Shown: positions 21,701 to 33,600 of the stretch, piece after piece | Layout of the letters: every line of letters begins with the position of its first letter | Numbering within the stretch: the stretch's first letter is position 1 | DNA from: Endomychus coccineus | Lineage: Eukaryota; Arthropoda; Insecta; Coleoptera; Endomychidae | Reading direction: 5' to 3' | Length of the DNA: 64,000 bases | NCBI GenBank assembly: GCA_958510875.1 | Contig: OY294068.1 | Location: 14,423,282 to 14,487,281 of the forward strand | Made by a program: the position numbers and the translations under genes | Notes under the pieces: generated by a model | Database searches by the model: none | The model's input: only the letters and a program-made list of their open reading frames with translations | Told to the model about the DNA's origin: nothing

Positions 21701-24109
21701 ATCTACTTAACTTAAGTTGCTACATCCATCAAATCTTGCACATTCTGCAGGACCAACTTGCCTCGCCTCAAACATGTTTGTGATAACATTACTCGAATTA
21801 ACTGATGGCTCCGAAGATTGATTACCAATTCTAAGCATTCTATACATTAGCATTATGAAAATAGTTAAAACTGAATGTACGTGCATGGGAAATTGTTTTA
21901 TTGAAAATCGTAGGAATGTGAAGGTTAGCTTATCTTATGACAGGATGAACCATGCTTGTTATTTTATAAAGCAAATACATAAAGTTGGCACGTTGGCGGA
22001 ATATAAACGATTCGCAACGCAACTCTAGGATTTTAAGCGGTTATTTTTTTTAATTTTCATAACAATGGTTGAGAGGAAACGAATCGATGATTCGCTATTT
22101 CCGAGCTGATGCAGCCAGCGAAAATGCTTCCAATCAAAATATTTGCTTCCCTTGAATGAACGCGATAATTAAGTAATGGAATTACCAGAAAGCAATGTTT
22201 ACATTAATTATAAAGTATTTAGTATTTGATCCTAACGATCTTCTATGTGTTTTAAATTCTTTCCCTACCATTTATCAGAATATAAATGATACCGCATTAA
22301 AACTGGTGAAAATTAACGAATTTAACTCACTAAAATACGTACATAATATAAATTTTTGAGAAGAAGTATTTTTTTTAATAGTGAAAACTGGTACTACCTA
22401 GAAACTGCCTGCCCTGAAAATGCTACCTGTAATGGTTGGCGAAACGTCAGTATCAAGTCGTGCTATTTTGACTCGGAAGGCAAAAATTTACAAGGTACCT
22501 GGCAGATATAAATATATCCTCTTCACATTGTAATAATGAAACATAAAAACTTGTAAGCAAATCGCTCAATATTTGTCAAAATAGTTACTAATGATTACTA
22601 GGGACTTTTCTAGAACTAAAACGACTATTTGTATTAAATTGAGAAATAATCCTATTAAGAAATAACTAGACCAAGCCTGCTTTACTAATTGTTATTATTT
22701 TCATTCCAATTTTCCGTAAACTGTGGAATCTTCAATGGAAGGTTTTAAAAAATATGGAAAGTCATGGACTAAGAAATATATAAAATACAAAATTAAATTT
22801 TGGGTTCTCCTTCAGTGATAATTTACTTCCGAGAGCAAGTGCAAAAAACGTAGTTGTATTTTCTAAGGAAAAAAGACTGTTTTAGGGAATAACTTGTTGT
22901 TTCGCATACACTATTTGTTTTTAGTTGATTTTTCTTAAATACTTTGACTACCCGAGAGGGAAAGCTATAATGTTCGTAAAGAAATATTTCGACATTAAAG
23001 GATTATTTGTTGTGCAATTTATTATCTATAAAATATTTCGTTTCTAATTTATTTTTTCCTGTCTTTCAGTTCGGGAATTTTGCTACTAGAATTTCCGTAG
23101 TTGTTCAAAGTAGTAAAATTTAATACGTATTTATATTAAAATTAGAGACTTTTCTTTTGTATACCGACCAAAATTTATTGAAAATGTATAATGCTATGAT
23201 AAATAAGTTTGTTGCCTTAAAAAAATAATTCATTCTCTTCTGGAAAAGCTTAAATATGAAAAACATCTTCTCACGTGAATGAATGATAGGGAAAAAATAT
23301 ATGGATTAGTTACCAGTGGGTACAAGAGAAATATTTCTATAGATTTATTCATGAGAATCTAATTGAATTTATAAATTCTACCAATATATTAATAATCGTA
23401 CTAATTATTGAGGCAAGATAATGCGATTTTTGTATTTCAAACTTCTTTGTAGAGGCACACATACAATTTGTAAAACGAATAATTTGCATAAAATAAAATA
23501 TTCAACATGGTTCTTGATTATTTTTATAAAGAAAGAATAAATTAAGGGTAAAAGTGGTGAAAATGGATTAATTCAACTATTGAATAGAATCAGCCATTAT
23601 GTGATGAAAATTCGATCTAAACTTAAATAAAATAACTATTAAAAGTTTGATTTTCACTAATTTAATAAATAACTATAGCTAAGCTTAGACACATTTATAT
23701 ATAGTGAAAATTACATTGATAAAATTCACTATTTAAGGCAATTTTTATTTATTCTATAACATTTTCATAAGGAAAAATACGAAGATAATTGTGAAATAAA
23801 TTAATTTCAATAAAGGAGATAAAATATCTGAAAAATTCACTGATTTTAGTTCACAGTTCACGGGAAACAATTCCAATATATAGTAAAAATTATCGATTGA
23901 ATTAATTGTTGTGAAAAAATTTTGTTATATGTATAGCACAATTATAACTCCAAATGTTATATTTATTTGATAAACTTCGAATCGATATATCATCACATAT
24001 AGTATAAACAAGCCGCTTGTAAAAATTCTAATTATTAATTACAATATATAAAACACATTATTACGAATTATCGATATGAGAAATGTATACTCACTGTTTT
24101 GCTCAACAT
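18715..24109 (-). CDS. Gly/Tyr/Trp-rich secreted protein, 141 aa, two exons
   Basis: Exon 1 (24109-24095) encodes MLSKT and ends in a GTGAGT donor. Exon 2 (19125-18715) follows a TTCATTCCAG acceptor in phase 0. The joined start, MLSKTLLLAILGICLF, is a clear signal peptide cleaved near residue 22. An acidic propeptide-like segment follows to about residue 80 (rich in Glu, Asp, Val). Then comes a C-terminal tail of GGY, GYGG and GWG repeats (about residues 85-141). Such Gly-Tyr tails occur in insect cuticular, glycine-rich structural and some antimicrobial proteins, so an extracellular structural role is inferred. A TATATAAA box lies about 50 bases upstream of the ATG. The 4.97 kb intron holds PLE and hAT remnants, and exon 1 carries only five codons. 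Confidence 0.8.
19327..20015 (+). pseudogene. Penelope-like element family B remnant
   Basis: It starts with the inverted terminal motif GAGAAATAGGTCACACTAAC. Broken frames then match the copies at 35492-36272 and 51929-52348: linker (MNGYPKTFFNPIIKERINK), KPTN-type segment and GIY-YIG domain (GTYTEISK). Stops interrupt it repeatedly. The ribozyme part of the terminal repeat is deleted here. It lies in the intron of the Gly/Tyr-rich gene. Confidence 0.75.
20270..21417 (+). pseudogene. hAT transposase remnant (ZMYM/DUF4371-like)
   Basis: Consecutive broken frames encode EIKSANFIALEADETTDTSN (the first catalytic-acid region of this hAT group), a helical insertion segment, and a C-terminal dimerisation-like part (LSDIICTTPMSTAKCEPN). 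The right end reads CACGAGCCGCCATTG (21403-21417), nearly the same terminus as the hAT at 25899-27833. The left TIR was not found. Confidence 0.75.
21420..24090. other. Intronic AT-rich sequence, no gene recognised
   Basis: This is part of the large intron of the Gly/Tyr-rich gene. It holds an isolated 34-base piece of the LINE-J 3' end at 22945-22978 and a faint hammerhead-like block near 22415-22460. Nothing else could be supported. Confidence 0.4.
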
Positions 24110-24158
24110 CTTTGTTTCGTACACTTTGTTTATTTGAGGGGGTCTTGGTTGGGTGGAG

Positions 24159-24166
24159 TTTATATA
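24159..24166 (-). promoter_or_regulatory. TATA box (TATATAAA)
   Basis: It lies about 50 bases upstream of the start codon of the Gly/Tyr-rich secreted protein gene, placing transcription start near 24130 and giving a 5' UTR of about 20 bases. Confidence 0.65.
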
Positions 24167-24699
24167 CTCTAGAGAAGTTTCAGGGCTTTGACCGCAACCG
24201 AACACTGCTCTGATCTACAGGGTTTGGTCAAGGCCAATATGCGAAGACTAGGATGCACTTGCGATGAAGATGCTGCAATCTATGGCCTACGTCGATCATA
24301 ATTATAAACAACCCGTGCTACCAGCATTCGGCGTTATTCTCTGTAAAATAAATGAATATCAACTAATTCATCATCCATTAGTATATATTCCACATTTTAG
24401 CATCTAAACTAAACTATTAAGGTTAGAATGCAGTGTTTTTCTAGAGTTTTACGTACAACCTCACCAGAAACTCACTGAACAATTTTTCTGACCTAAACAC
24501 AATTATTTAGAAGTTTTCTTTAATTGCAAAATCAAAATATGTATATATCTTTGCCAATATTATTCTAATAGGCGTGAAACAAAAAAAAATTAGAGTACCT
24601 ACTTCATGATATAATACAATTCTAGATTGGTCACTATTACCTTGAATGGTCAATGAAATTAATTAGAAAATAATCAACTTATATACCTACAGATCTGCT

Positions 24700-25260
24700 T
24701 AATTAATAATGATTCTTGACCCAGGTATGAATTATGTATACTATTTGTATAATACCAGAAATTGTAGGAAAATTAAAGCACCTAAAATGAGAAAAACTAT
24801 TGGCCAGAGATCATATACTTTTTTAAGTGTTAAAGCTTTTAATGCCTTACCTATGGAATTGAAGAATATAAGTAATAAATTGATATTTAAAAGCAAATGC
24901 AAAAATTGAATTAAATCTACATCTAGATGTGTAATACATGAACTAATTGACACAAGAAATAATTGATTTCTAAATACTTACTAGTCCTGAGCAGTTTTAT
25001 ATCTGATGATCTTTAAAGTATGGACATTGTTAAGTTGTTAAAAAATTGTTAAATTGTTAATATAAAATATTATTATAAATCAGAATTTTGTTGAAATAAG
25101 CTATGAACACCTGGTTTTTTTATTTTTTATTTACCACATACAAGTATGTACAATACTTCTGTGGATGTTGTAAATGTTTATTCACATTTTTTTTTGTATT
25201 CCCATGTATTGTATTACTGTACTAGTTTTGATGATGAATAAACGTTATTATTAATATTAT
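24700..25260 (+). mobile_element. LINE 3' fragment (C-terminal RT tail plus (TTA)n end)
   Basis: The frame at 24709-24909 encodes the conserved LINE C-terminal pattern (RTIGQRSYTF-like, KAFNALPMELKNI). A 3' UTR and an ATT/TTA microsatellite follow at about 25245-25275. The copy is strongly 5'-truncated. It lies just upstream of the promoter of the Gly/Tyr-rich gene. Confidence 0.65.
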
Positions 25261-25271
25261 TATTATTATTA

Positions 25272-25514
25272 TTCTCGGGAAATAGGTCACACTAACACAA
25301 ATGCTTATTATTTTCGTCTTTACGTACGTTTCGGTCCCACGATCATCATCAGAAGACGTATTATATCTTTTTAAAACTAATTGTATCAGCACAAAGCGTC
25401 TTACCAATTTCAATTAAAAATGCCCACGTCGCCGAAACGAACAGAAACACGAATAATCAAAACTATAACACATTAATAAGCATAGGTATTGGTGTGACCT
25501 ATTTCCCGAGAATT
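25272..25514 (-). mobile_element. Solo PLE family B terminal repeat with inverted ends
   Basis: The left end CTCGGGAAATAGGTCACAC is repeated inverted at the right end (GTGTGACCTATTTCCCGAG), giving a 243-bp piece. Most of it matches the terminal repeat of the PLE copies at 35025-36620 and 52360-52818. It contains a minus-strand hammerhead motif. Confidence 0.75.
25315..25358 (-). ncRNA. Hammerhead ribozyme motif, PLE family B
   Basis: Minus strand: stem I CGTCTT/AAGACG (6 bp), intact core CTGATGA, one extra T, stem II GATC-GTGG-GACC (one mismatch), GAAA, palindromic stem III ACGTACGT, then A at the cleavage position. The catalytic residues are intact; the stem II mismatch may weaken it. Confidence 0.65.
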
Positions 25515-25828
25515 TGTATATGATCTGCTTAATATAGAGGTGACTTTTTTTGATTGTCTATTAAGAGTAGTTGAACGAAAATAGTTTGAGTGTAGACGTA
25601 TAGGAATAGGATCTATTGATTGAAAATATTTTCAAAATGGTGGCATTTCCGATTGTACCGGAAGTTGATCCAAAACTTTGTTATTTCAATTGGAACATTC
25701 AATTAATTTTTTTTATGATTTCACTATAAATTTTAATGTCATTTTGTCGAAGGTTCCCTATACCTACTTGAAATTAATATTTTCCGAATATTTTAACAGA
25801 AAATATAGATTTTTTTTCTTCATACCTT

Positions 25829-28460
25829 GACTACACGGGAGGGAAACCTATAATGTTCGAAGAACAACGTGTAGGAGAGGAGATAGGCATTCTTATTTCA
25901 GTGGCGGCTCCTCGAAGGAGGCTAAGGAGGCTCAGCCTCCTCACAAATTTATCTTGTTGATCATTCTTCATTTTATTTCCTGTTTCTCTAATAATTTTTT
26001 TAATTTTACAATTAATTCCCCGTTCTCAGTAGTTATTTTTAATCTGGCGACAGTGCCCTGAGGCTAGACTCTCTATATATCTCAAACGCTGAGCATGTGT
26101 TGTTCAACACAGTTGCCGTTTTTCCGACCAGTCAATCGCCAAATAGCGTGAAACAGTGAAAATGGCAACACCCTTTGGAGGCTAGCCTGCCGCCCGCCTT
26201 TAAGTTCAGTACAGTCGGTGTGGTACGGAATACGACACATGCGTGTTGCGTCAGTGCTTGTTTTGTTTTATGCGGGTATAATGGTTGAGTGACACCACGC
26301 GAAATAAGGTTAGATTAGAATTCGTCTGGTAAATTATTAATTGTAAAAATGGACAACTAGTGGAAAGATTTTTAGGGTTCTACGATGTTAGTTCGGGAAG
26401 AACAGCGGTCAATTTATTCAATTTTTTAATGGAAACATTTCAACGATTCTACTTTGCGAATAGATCAGACTTACGACGGCATCTGTAATGGCGAGACATT
26501 TAAACGGTCTTCAAACAAACGAACGTAAGTTTTAAGTAACATAGTTGGCAAACAGAATTCCCTGTAATGCTCGAACTCGATGGAATTTTACATCACGTGC
26601 AATGTTTAGTTTACCATCCATAAAAATAAAGACAAATTAATTGAAACATTTGATTTTATATTAAACAGTGATGACTTTCCAACAGATCAGGTTTCATTAA
26701 ATGCTGCTGTTGGTTTAAAATCTTATTTAGAAAATGAAGAATTTTTATTTTTTCTTGATACTTTTAAATTAATATTTGAACAAACTAATCTCATTTTTCA
26801 AATTTTACAACATAAATTCACGAATATAATTCATTCAAGAGATTGTTTAAAACATCTCATTGATAAAATTTCAAGTTTCCGTTATACAGAATTTCATTTT
26901 AATATTTTATTTGGAAATTATTCAACTGATGAGGCTTCTCCCGTGAAAAGGAGGAAAACATATAATTTGGTAGACAAGAAACTACATTATAAACAACTTT
27001 TTTATGAAATTTTAGATACTATTAAAGGTCAAATATTGAGATTCGGTTTTCCGATTTACATGAATTGAAGTTTTTCGATTTGACTAATAGAAGATTTTTC
27101 GAATCTTTTTCAAAAGAGTTTCTCAATACACTTTAAGATAACTTAGTTCTAAAACATAATTTTTTTGATAAATAGCGTTGCACAATGAATTATGCGTTGT
27201 ATACTGGGATAAAGATATTTTAGGCCAGTACGACAGTCACGCCGATATGATAAAATATATGATAGATAATGATTTGCAACAAGTCTTACCTCAGTTTTAT
27301 AAACTACTTTGTTTGACAGTCACCATTCCTGTCACGTCGGCATCGGTGGAGAGATCATTTTCTACTCTCAAACGAATCAAAACTTACATGCGAAATACAA
27401 TGGGCCAAAATCGTTTATACAATGTTAGTTTAATATCTATTGAAAAAGATTTAGTAAAACACTTAAAACATAACGATACATTTTATGATAATATTATTGA
27501 TCATTTTTCACAAATTAAAGAATTTCGTTGATATATAAAAAAGTTGATAAAATTAATAAAAAAAAAACAAAATATGAAAAATTAAAAAAAAAAAAGAAAA
27601 AAAATTAAAAACCCGAAAAAAATGAAAAACAAAAAACGAACGAACAAAAAATTTTGGCAAGAGAAACTCTATACCTCCACGTTGGTTCTTGCTGGGCAAC
27701 AATTAATTCTGTCACTGAAGTAGCTAGTACGGTCGCTGCGCAAAGGTAAAATTAATTGGCTGAATAGAGTATATTTTTACAAAAACGTTTTATGTCCAGC
27801 CTCCTCTCTCAAAAAGTGCACGAGCCGCCACTGTCTTATTTTGGAGGTTATAGGCATAGGGAAAGACCTCACCAGGCAAAGAAATCCAAAACTTCGCTGT
27901 TCGATAGAAAAATTAAGTCTGGAAGAGAGAAGTTGGGCAGGTCTTTCTCTCTTGCTGCTCTGGTTTCATTAGATGGTATAGGGGTGGCCACTTCCAGCAG
28001 ATCGTTGATATGAAGCAGAAACAAATTTGGTGCCAAGACATATCCCTGTGGGACACCAGCGTTAATAGTCATTTTATGGAGGATACTACGTCAACCACCA
28101 CAAGGAGTGATCTATCTGAGAGAAAACTCAATAGTAAGCGACAAAATTGAGACAGCAACTATATGACGAAGGTTTCCCAAGAAGGCTTTGGTGCCAGACT
28201 CGGTCAAATGTTTTGGAGATATCCAATGATACAGTTAGAGATTTCCCATGTTTTTCAATAGATTTTCGCCATACATGTGTTACGTAAGCGAGCAGGTCTC
28301 CTGTTGATCTCTGCTGACGCCCGTACACCATGCAATGAAACCAGAGGGAGACAGAGAGAGATTGAGGCAATTAAGTGTGAGATGGCGACACACTATTTGT
28401 CTCCAGTTTTAAACCAGATGCCAGATGGACATTTGTACTCTCCTCTTAAAATGACAAGTT
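25829..28460 (-). mobile_element. LINE-J copy, split by a hAT insertion
   Basis: The outer parts 25829-25898 and 27842-28460 form one minus-strand LINE-J copy. Frames encode the RT segments (HVWRKSIEKHGKSL, LDISKTFDRVWHQSL, NAGVPQGYVLAPNLF, INDLLEV), then the C-terminal region and the 3' end motif. The D of AFD is kept but frames are shifted. The hAT at 25899-27833 lies within its 3' part. Confidence 0.75.
25899..27833 (+). mobile_element. hAT element with TIRs and TSD, transposase broken
   Basis: TIRs are CAGTGGCGGCTC and GAGCCGCCACTG (12 bp, perfect). The 8-bp duplication TCTTATTT flanks it at 25891-25898 and 27834-27841. Remnant frames from about 26350 on encode RFLGFYDVSSGRTAVNLFNF-like sequence and, at 27178-27531, an intact C-terminal dimerisation domain (TSASVERSFSTLKRIKTYMR). 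Internal frameshifts and a missing N-terminus make it non-autonomous. The A-rich 27535-27660 segment is part of it. Confidence 0.9.
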
Positions 28461-29560
28461 GACGATATGCACTTTCATGTATACAATTGGGCACATTTCT
28501 GTTTCTAGTCAATCACTGAGATGAGGTCAAACACTATAAGATAAAATACTCGAGTGAGTCGCAATATAAGTTGGAGCTGACCTTACATCAACCACCAGGT
28601 AATATAATTTAACAAAAAAAATCGCTTCAGGTTCATGGATAGAAGAAGCGATATGTCACTGACAACTTTAAAATTATTCACCGTTCCCCGTATAACTCGA
28701 GGAATTTCCTTAACATATTATGTTTAGCCATTCTGTTGTAAGCTTTAAGACGTCTAATAATCAGAAAATGATGATTCTCAAATTTAATGAGCCCACCTTT
28801 GTCGCTTTGTTGTTTTGAATGAATTCTTGAATAATTGCTCAAATTTCGTACTACTTATGGTATTGCTAACTTAATTGAATGTTACATTATCATTATCAGG
28901 AATTCCTTAATGCGCTTCTAAATAATCAATTAACTAATGTACTAATGTAACAATAAATCACTTCCTTCTAATAGGTAGATTCTAAAATTCTAGATGCAAC
29001 ATTATGATGATGGTCTTAGAAATGTATTGAGTTTATGTGGTAAGATCGTTCCAGAATGCAGTTTATTTCGTAATATTTTTATTTCGATAGAAATATAGAT
29101 CCATACAATATTTAGGTACTTACTACTGAACCATGATGGGGTCGTGTTTCATCCTATCAAGATTATCAAGTGTGGTGAGGCAGCTTCTCGAATTAATTTC
29201 TATATACACATTTTATTCTAGAAGTACAGAAAATAAAACAACAACAACAAAATCAACAATTTCCAGACATATCATCTTTCATCTAGATGAATGAACGTTA
29301 CCAAGACAATATCTACATAAATGAGTAGAAAATATGCGGTTAAGAACACATTGCTTCTTAGTTCCCTCACGATACATATAATGGAAGTACTTGGAACATA
29401 TTTTTTCCTTTTTTTAACTTTCACCTGAACCATGCATCCCTCATATCTAATAAATAGGAAATGCATATCACATAAACGTCTCTCATATATATAAGGAGTA
29501 TTTTACGCATCTTTTTTGGTTCTCAAGTTCTCAAGAAGTGCCTACAAATAAAGATTTATT
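28461..29560. other. No gene recognised
   Basis: AT-rich sequence. A small hairpin (ATCGCTTC...GAAGCGAT) lies near 28620-28655. No exon or transposon domain is supported. Confidence 0.35.
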
Positions 29561-29899
29561 TTATCCCAAGTATCCCCCTGTTGGGGTAAAATGAGATAGA
29601 CATGATATTTTAAGCAAAACTTTAACTTACTTAGTACACTCGAAATGTAAAATTATACTATTTACAGAATAGATTGGCCGTTGAAAGATCTTTGTTTCCA
29701 ATTATTTGGCTACTAGCGGCCCTAAGCGGGATCAAGTTTTGTTTTACAACTTGATTTTGAGGGAAATAATAGCCAATTTCTTTTATTAACATTTACTTCT
29801 TATAAAAGTGTAAAAATACAAACGAAAAAACATTTTACTATTGAATTAGGAACTAAGCCAAAAACGAAAACACATTTTTAAGTTAAAAACTTCAAAAAT

Positions 29900-30145
29900 T
29901 AACAATTGCAAACATAGGTAACGCTATGTTTAACTTGTCATTGCTTCTTAAAACTGTTGGTCTTCCAAATATGGACTCCTTCTGTACACAGTGGATTTGA
30001 AGACTTTTCACTTTTAAGGGGCAATTCTTATAGCTGTTCCTGACCTCACATCATCGATGGCACGTCTCATATTTTCCTCAACAAAATCATGATATTTCCT
30101 AGATCCTACTTTCCTCTTATGCTTTCTAGCTATGGTTATTTCCTG
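29900..30145 (-). pseudogene. Psq-type HTH (pogo/Tigger or CENP-B-like) exon remnant
   Basis: Minus strand: after a TTGTTCCAG acceptor at about 30145, the frame encodes ARKHKRKVGSRKYHDFVEEN, MRRAIDDVRSG and a segment ending KSTVYRR. After a frameshift comes FGRPTVLRSNDK. This matches the psq helix-turn-helix that opens many pogo-like transposases and domesticated relatives. The frameshift suggests a decayed copy. The motif CCAAGTATCCCC occurs on both sides (29573 and 30318). Confidence 0.6.
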
Positions 30146-30496
30146 GAACAAGAAGTAAAAAATGAAGAGACCAATGTATCTGGGTAATATGGGACAGACT
30201 GGTTAATATTTTTTCCTGCGATCCCGATTAGTCTTAATGACACAATTTATTTACTTTAATTATTAACACAATGTTCTAAGTCACATGAAATTAAATTTTG
30301 AGGTTACGTACCCATTAGTACCAAGTATCCCCATTTTACGGTACTCAATTATTATAATCGGTTAAAAAAATTCAACATTGGACATGTTGCGTTCTCACTT
30401 AATCTCATCAAACCAATCGGGGCTGATGACGGTTTTTGAGAAGAAAATATACTACTACTATCATCTTTTGGATGCTACCTCCTCAATTATTAATGT

Positions 30497-30731
30497 TTAA
30501 GACGGAGTGAGGGTTAGTAGGGTTATTTGTCAAATGTTTGTTCTCGTGTAACGTCCCAATGATGAATGCTGATCACTTGAACTAGGATAAGATTCCCGAA
30601 ATTTACTGGCATTAAAATTCAATGTCCCCCTACAGCCGTTTTGGAGTGATTGAGCAAAGCGGTCCGTCGAAATAATTGATCCTATTTGACGCTGTTTCAC
30701 GCGTCGTTCGCTATCGCTCACTCCGTCTTAA
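30497..30731. mobile_element. MITE of 235 bp with TTAA at both ends
   Basis: TTAA followed by GACGGAGTGAG at the left is matched by CTCACTCCGTC followed by TTAA at the right (11-bp TIR). There is no coding capacity. TTAA duplications are the piggyBac hallmark, but the TIR lacks the usual CCC start, so the superfamily is open. Confidence 0.75.
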
Positions 30732-32140
30732 TAATCATTGCCTATGGATGTAGTTGGACAGTCTCGATAATCAATTTGGGAAGTAGCTGTGTCCTAGTAA
30801 ACAATAGAAGATAAATTGTGAAACGACATCGGTTCATCATCTTGAGCTTCCCTGTTATAAGCACACAAGAATAAGATTTCAGCGCCAATTTCTCTTACAA
30901 TCAGGCTACTCCACAGTTACAGTATCACCTTATTTGCAGTTTTTTGTTTGTAATAATTCAATAATTTCGTGAGTAAAGTAATTGGTTACATAACAGCTAT
31001 AATTTAGATTATTCCCGTTATTTTTATAACTGCCAATTTTTTTATATGCTTTTGTTTCAAATTGTACAAGTTCAAGTTCAAACAATTCATCAAAGAACGG
31101 AACAACATTGCCCTGAGGCAAGCAAATTATAGGATAGCAAACAGTAGCTATTTTAAGTTGGATGTTGGATTAACTTTGTTCCGATATGTTATTGCGAATT
31201 ATCATACCTTACTGCTTTTGTGATGTGTGTTCGAAGGTTTTCAATATTGTTCTCAATTAACCTGCTGTCAATACTTCAACTATTCTCTCAAAATGTAAGA
31301 AATTGGAAGAAATGCTACTTCTGAGGACGGTTACAGAACTATGCAATGCAAACAAATAAGAAAATCATCACACAATTTAAACCTCACAATATTGGGGATC
31401 AATGAATATTTATTTAAGCAACAAACCAGGAACTTTGTTGCCCTTTTTTTCGATGTTTTCCTATATTTTCATCTCTTAATATTTATATACCTCTAGAGTC
31501 TAGACTCTAGAATAAACATGTGTTGGTGTGACCTTATGTGTGAATTTATATATAATGTAATGGTAGCAGAAGATTGTTCTTTTGAGAAATAATCTTACAT
31601 AGAAGAACACAGTTATTCATGTTGTTCATATTTTTCAACATCAACTTCCGATGCAAGGTAAATAACAACTATCAAATCCGTCAGTTAATTCCAAGGAAAC
31701 CCCGATCTCATACTATTTAATTTAAGCAAAGAACTTTACATAATTTGAAAAGTACGTGTTCTAAGATAGTCAATAATATAATCGTACTTGTGGTATTATT
31801 ATGTTCAATTAATTTTATGATACGTGTCGCCAATGATAATTAAATAATAGAATATTATATGTAATATTAAGTCTGAGTGACGTATATTTATATCCGCTTA
31901 GTCCAGTGAATTTTCATATCACCATAGCACATTATTAAGAGTTTTGTTCCATTGAGTTGAATATATTCTTAAGAAATGATTATTGACAGTTTGACACACA
32001 CATACAATCAATCGTACTTCCATAATACTACAGAGTACGTGATTCTTCTTGTACAGTCTGCAGCTGTAAGTGTTCATCTATGATACCACAGAGTTGACGC
32101 AAATATTATGAAATCAAGTATTAACAGTATAAAATAATAT
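30732..32140. other. No gene recognised
   Basis: AT-rich. It contains a perfect 20-bp palindrome at 31492-31511 followed by a PLE-B-like end motif (TTGGTGTGACC). No exon is supported. Confidence 0.35.
31492..31511. repeat. Perfect 20-bp palindrome
   Basis: TCTAGAGTCTAGACTCTAGA is its own reverse complement. It lies about 15 bases before a stretch resembling the PLE family B terminus. Confidence 0.7.
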
Positions 32141-33600
32141 ATGCTACATAGTAAATTTGGCATTTTTCCTCAACAGTTGAAACTGTCTTTGATTAAGCCT
32201 CTTTTTAAGTTCGGTGATCCAGAGAAGTTGAAGATCTGCAGACCTATAAGTCTGTTAAATAGTTTTTCCAGGGTCTTCGAATTGGCAATGTCGAAAAGAT
32301 ATTTTTTTAATGAATGTAATCTTTTCAACACAACACAGCATGGATATCTGATGAGGGGTAAGTCAACTCAAACAGCAGTTTTTCAATTTACTCAGAAAAC
32401 AGAAGACAGAAAACAAATTAGCAGCAGGCTTATTCATAGACCTGTCAAAGACATTTGCTTGTCTCAACAGAGACTATTTAATAGAAAAATTACAAAAATA
32501 TGGTGTTAGAGGAAATGCGGCAACTTGGCTTACATCAGACCGCTCAGATCGTTCACAGTGTGTTTCAATTGCTAAGGATGGGAAAATCGTGAAGTCCAAT
32601 AAAATACCAAACTTCATGTGAGTCCCACAAGGTCGAATATTGGGTCCTATATCGTTCTTAATGATGATCAATGATTTAAATAGTATAGGTAGCCAACAAG
32701 ATTTTGCAATCACTAATTTTGCAGACGATACTATCCTTTTGGTGGTAAGCAAAGACCTTCAAGATTAGAACAAAAATGTAACAATTTGCTTAATCAAGCA
32801 AAAAGATGGTTTGACAGAAATTAATTAGTTATTAATGAGGAAAAGACTAATTTAATAATCTTCAGAGCTAATAAATCAAAAGATTCTAGTATGCTGATTA
32901 ATGGCAGGGATATCCTCACTGTTAAATACACCAAATTTCTTGGAATCATTATTGTTGAATTTTTAAAATGGTCACTACATATAGAACACTTAGTGAAAAA
33001 GCTGAATCAGGTCTGCTATGCTATCAGGTTGATAGGGAAATACATCGTTAGTAAGATACGGTATTATATTTTGGGGTGTAAATTCAACAACCAACTCTAT
33101 TTTTTTAGCTCAAAAAAGAATCTTACTCATAATACTTGGCATGAAGATTAGAGATTCATGTAGAAATAAATTTAAACAAACAGGACTAGTAACAGTATAT
33201 GGTTTATATTTGCACGAATGCTTCTTTATTTATTAGAAATAAGATAAGTTTTTTAGAAAATAACCCTAATGTAAATTACAGTACTAGGACTTTAAATATA
33301 TGTAATCCTATTCACAGGTTATCCTTAACTAAAAAAAATCCATCTTATATGTGCATTAAAATTTATAATAAATTACCAAATCGTATAAAATTGATAACAA
33401 ACTATAGAGAATTTAAAACAAACTACTAACCAATTTGGAACCTTATTGTTTATAGGACAATTTTAGAATGTAAACGTTTTTTTTTTTGCATAATCATTTA
33501 TATTCATTTATATTGACACCATTTCATTTTGTATTTTATGATACTTCTGTGTTCTAAGACTAAATTTGAAATAACGATTATTACTACTATTATTAATTAA
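32141..33600 (+). mobile_element. Degenerate LINE (RT) fragment with (ATT)n end
   Basis: Frames encode the RT order: FPQQLKLSLIKPLFKFGD, CRPISLLNSFSRVFE, QHGYLMRGKSTQTA, a broken ADDT region near 32720, YTKFLGIIIVEFLKWSLHI, and the C-terminal KIYNKLPNRIK block at 33199-33429. Stops and shifts are frequent. It ends in ATT repeats near 33585. Confidence 0.75.

Noticed and set aside
27535..27660. Poly-A-rich run as a processed pseudogene tail
   Set aside because: It lies inside the hAT element between the transposase frame and the right TIR; no retrocopied gene precedes it.
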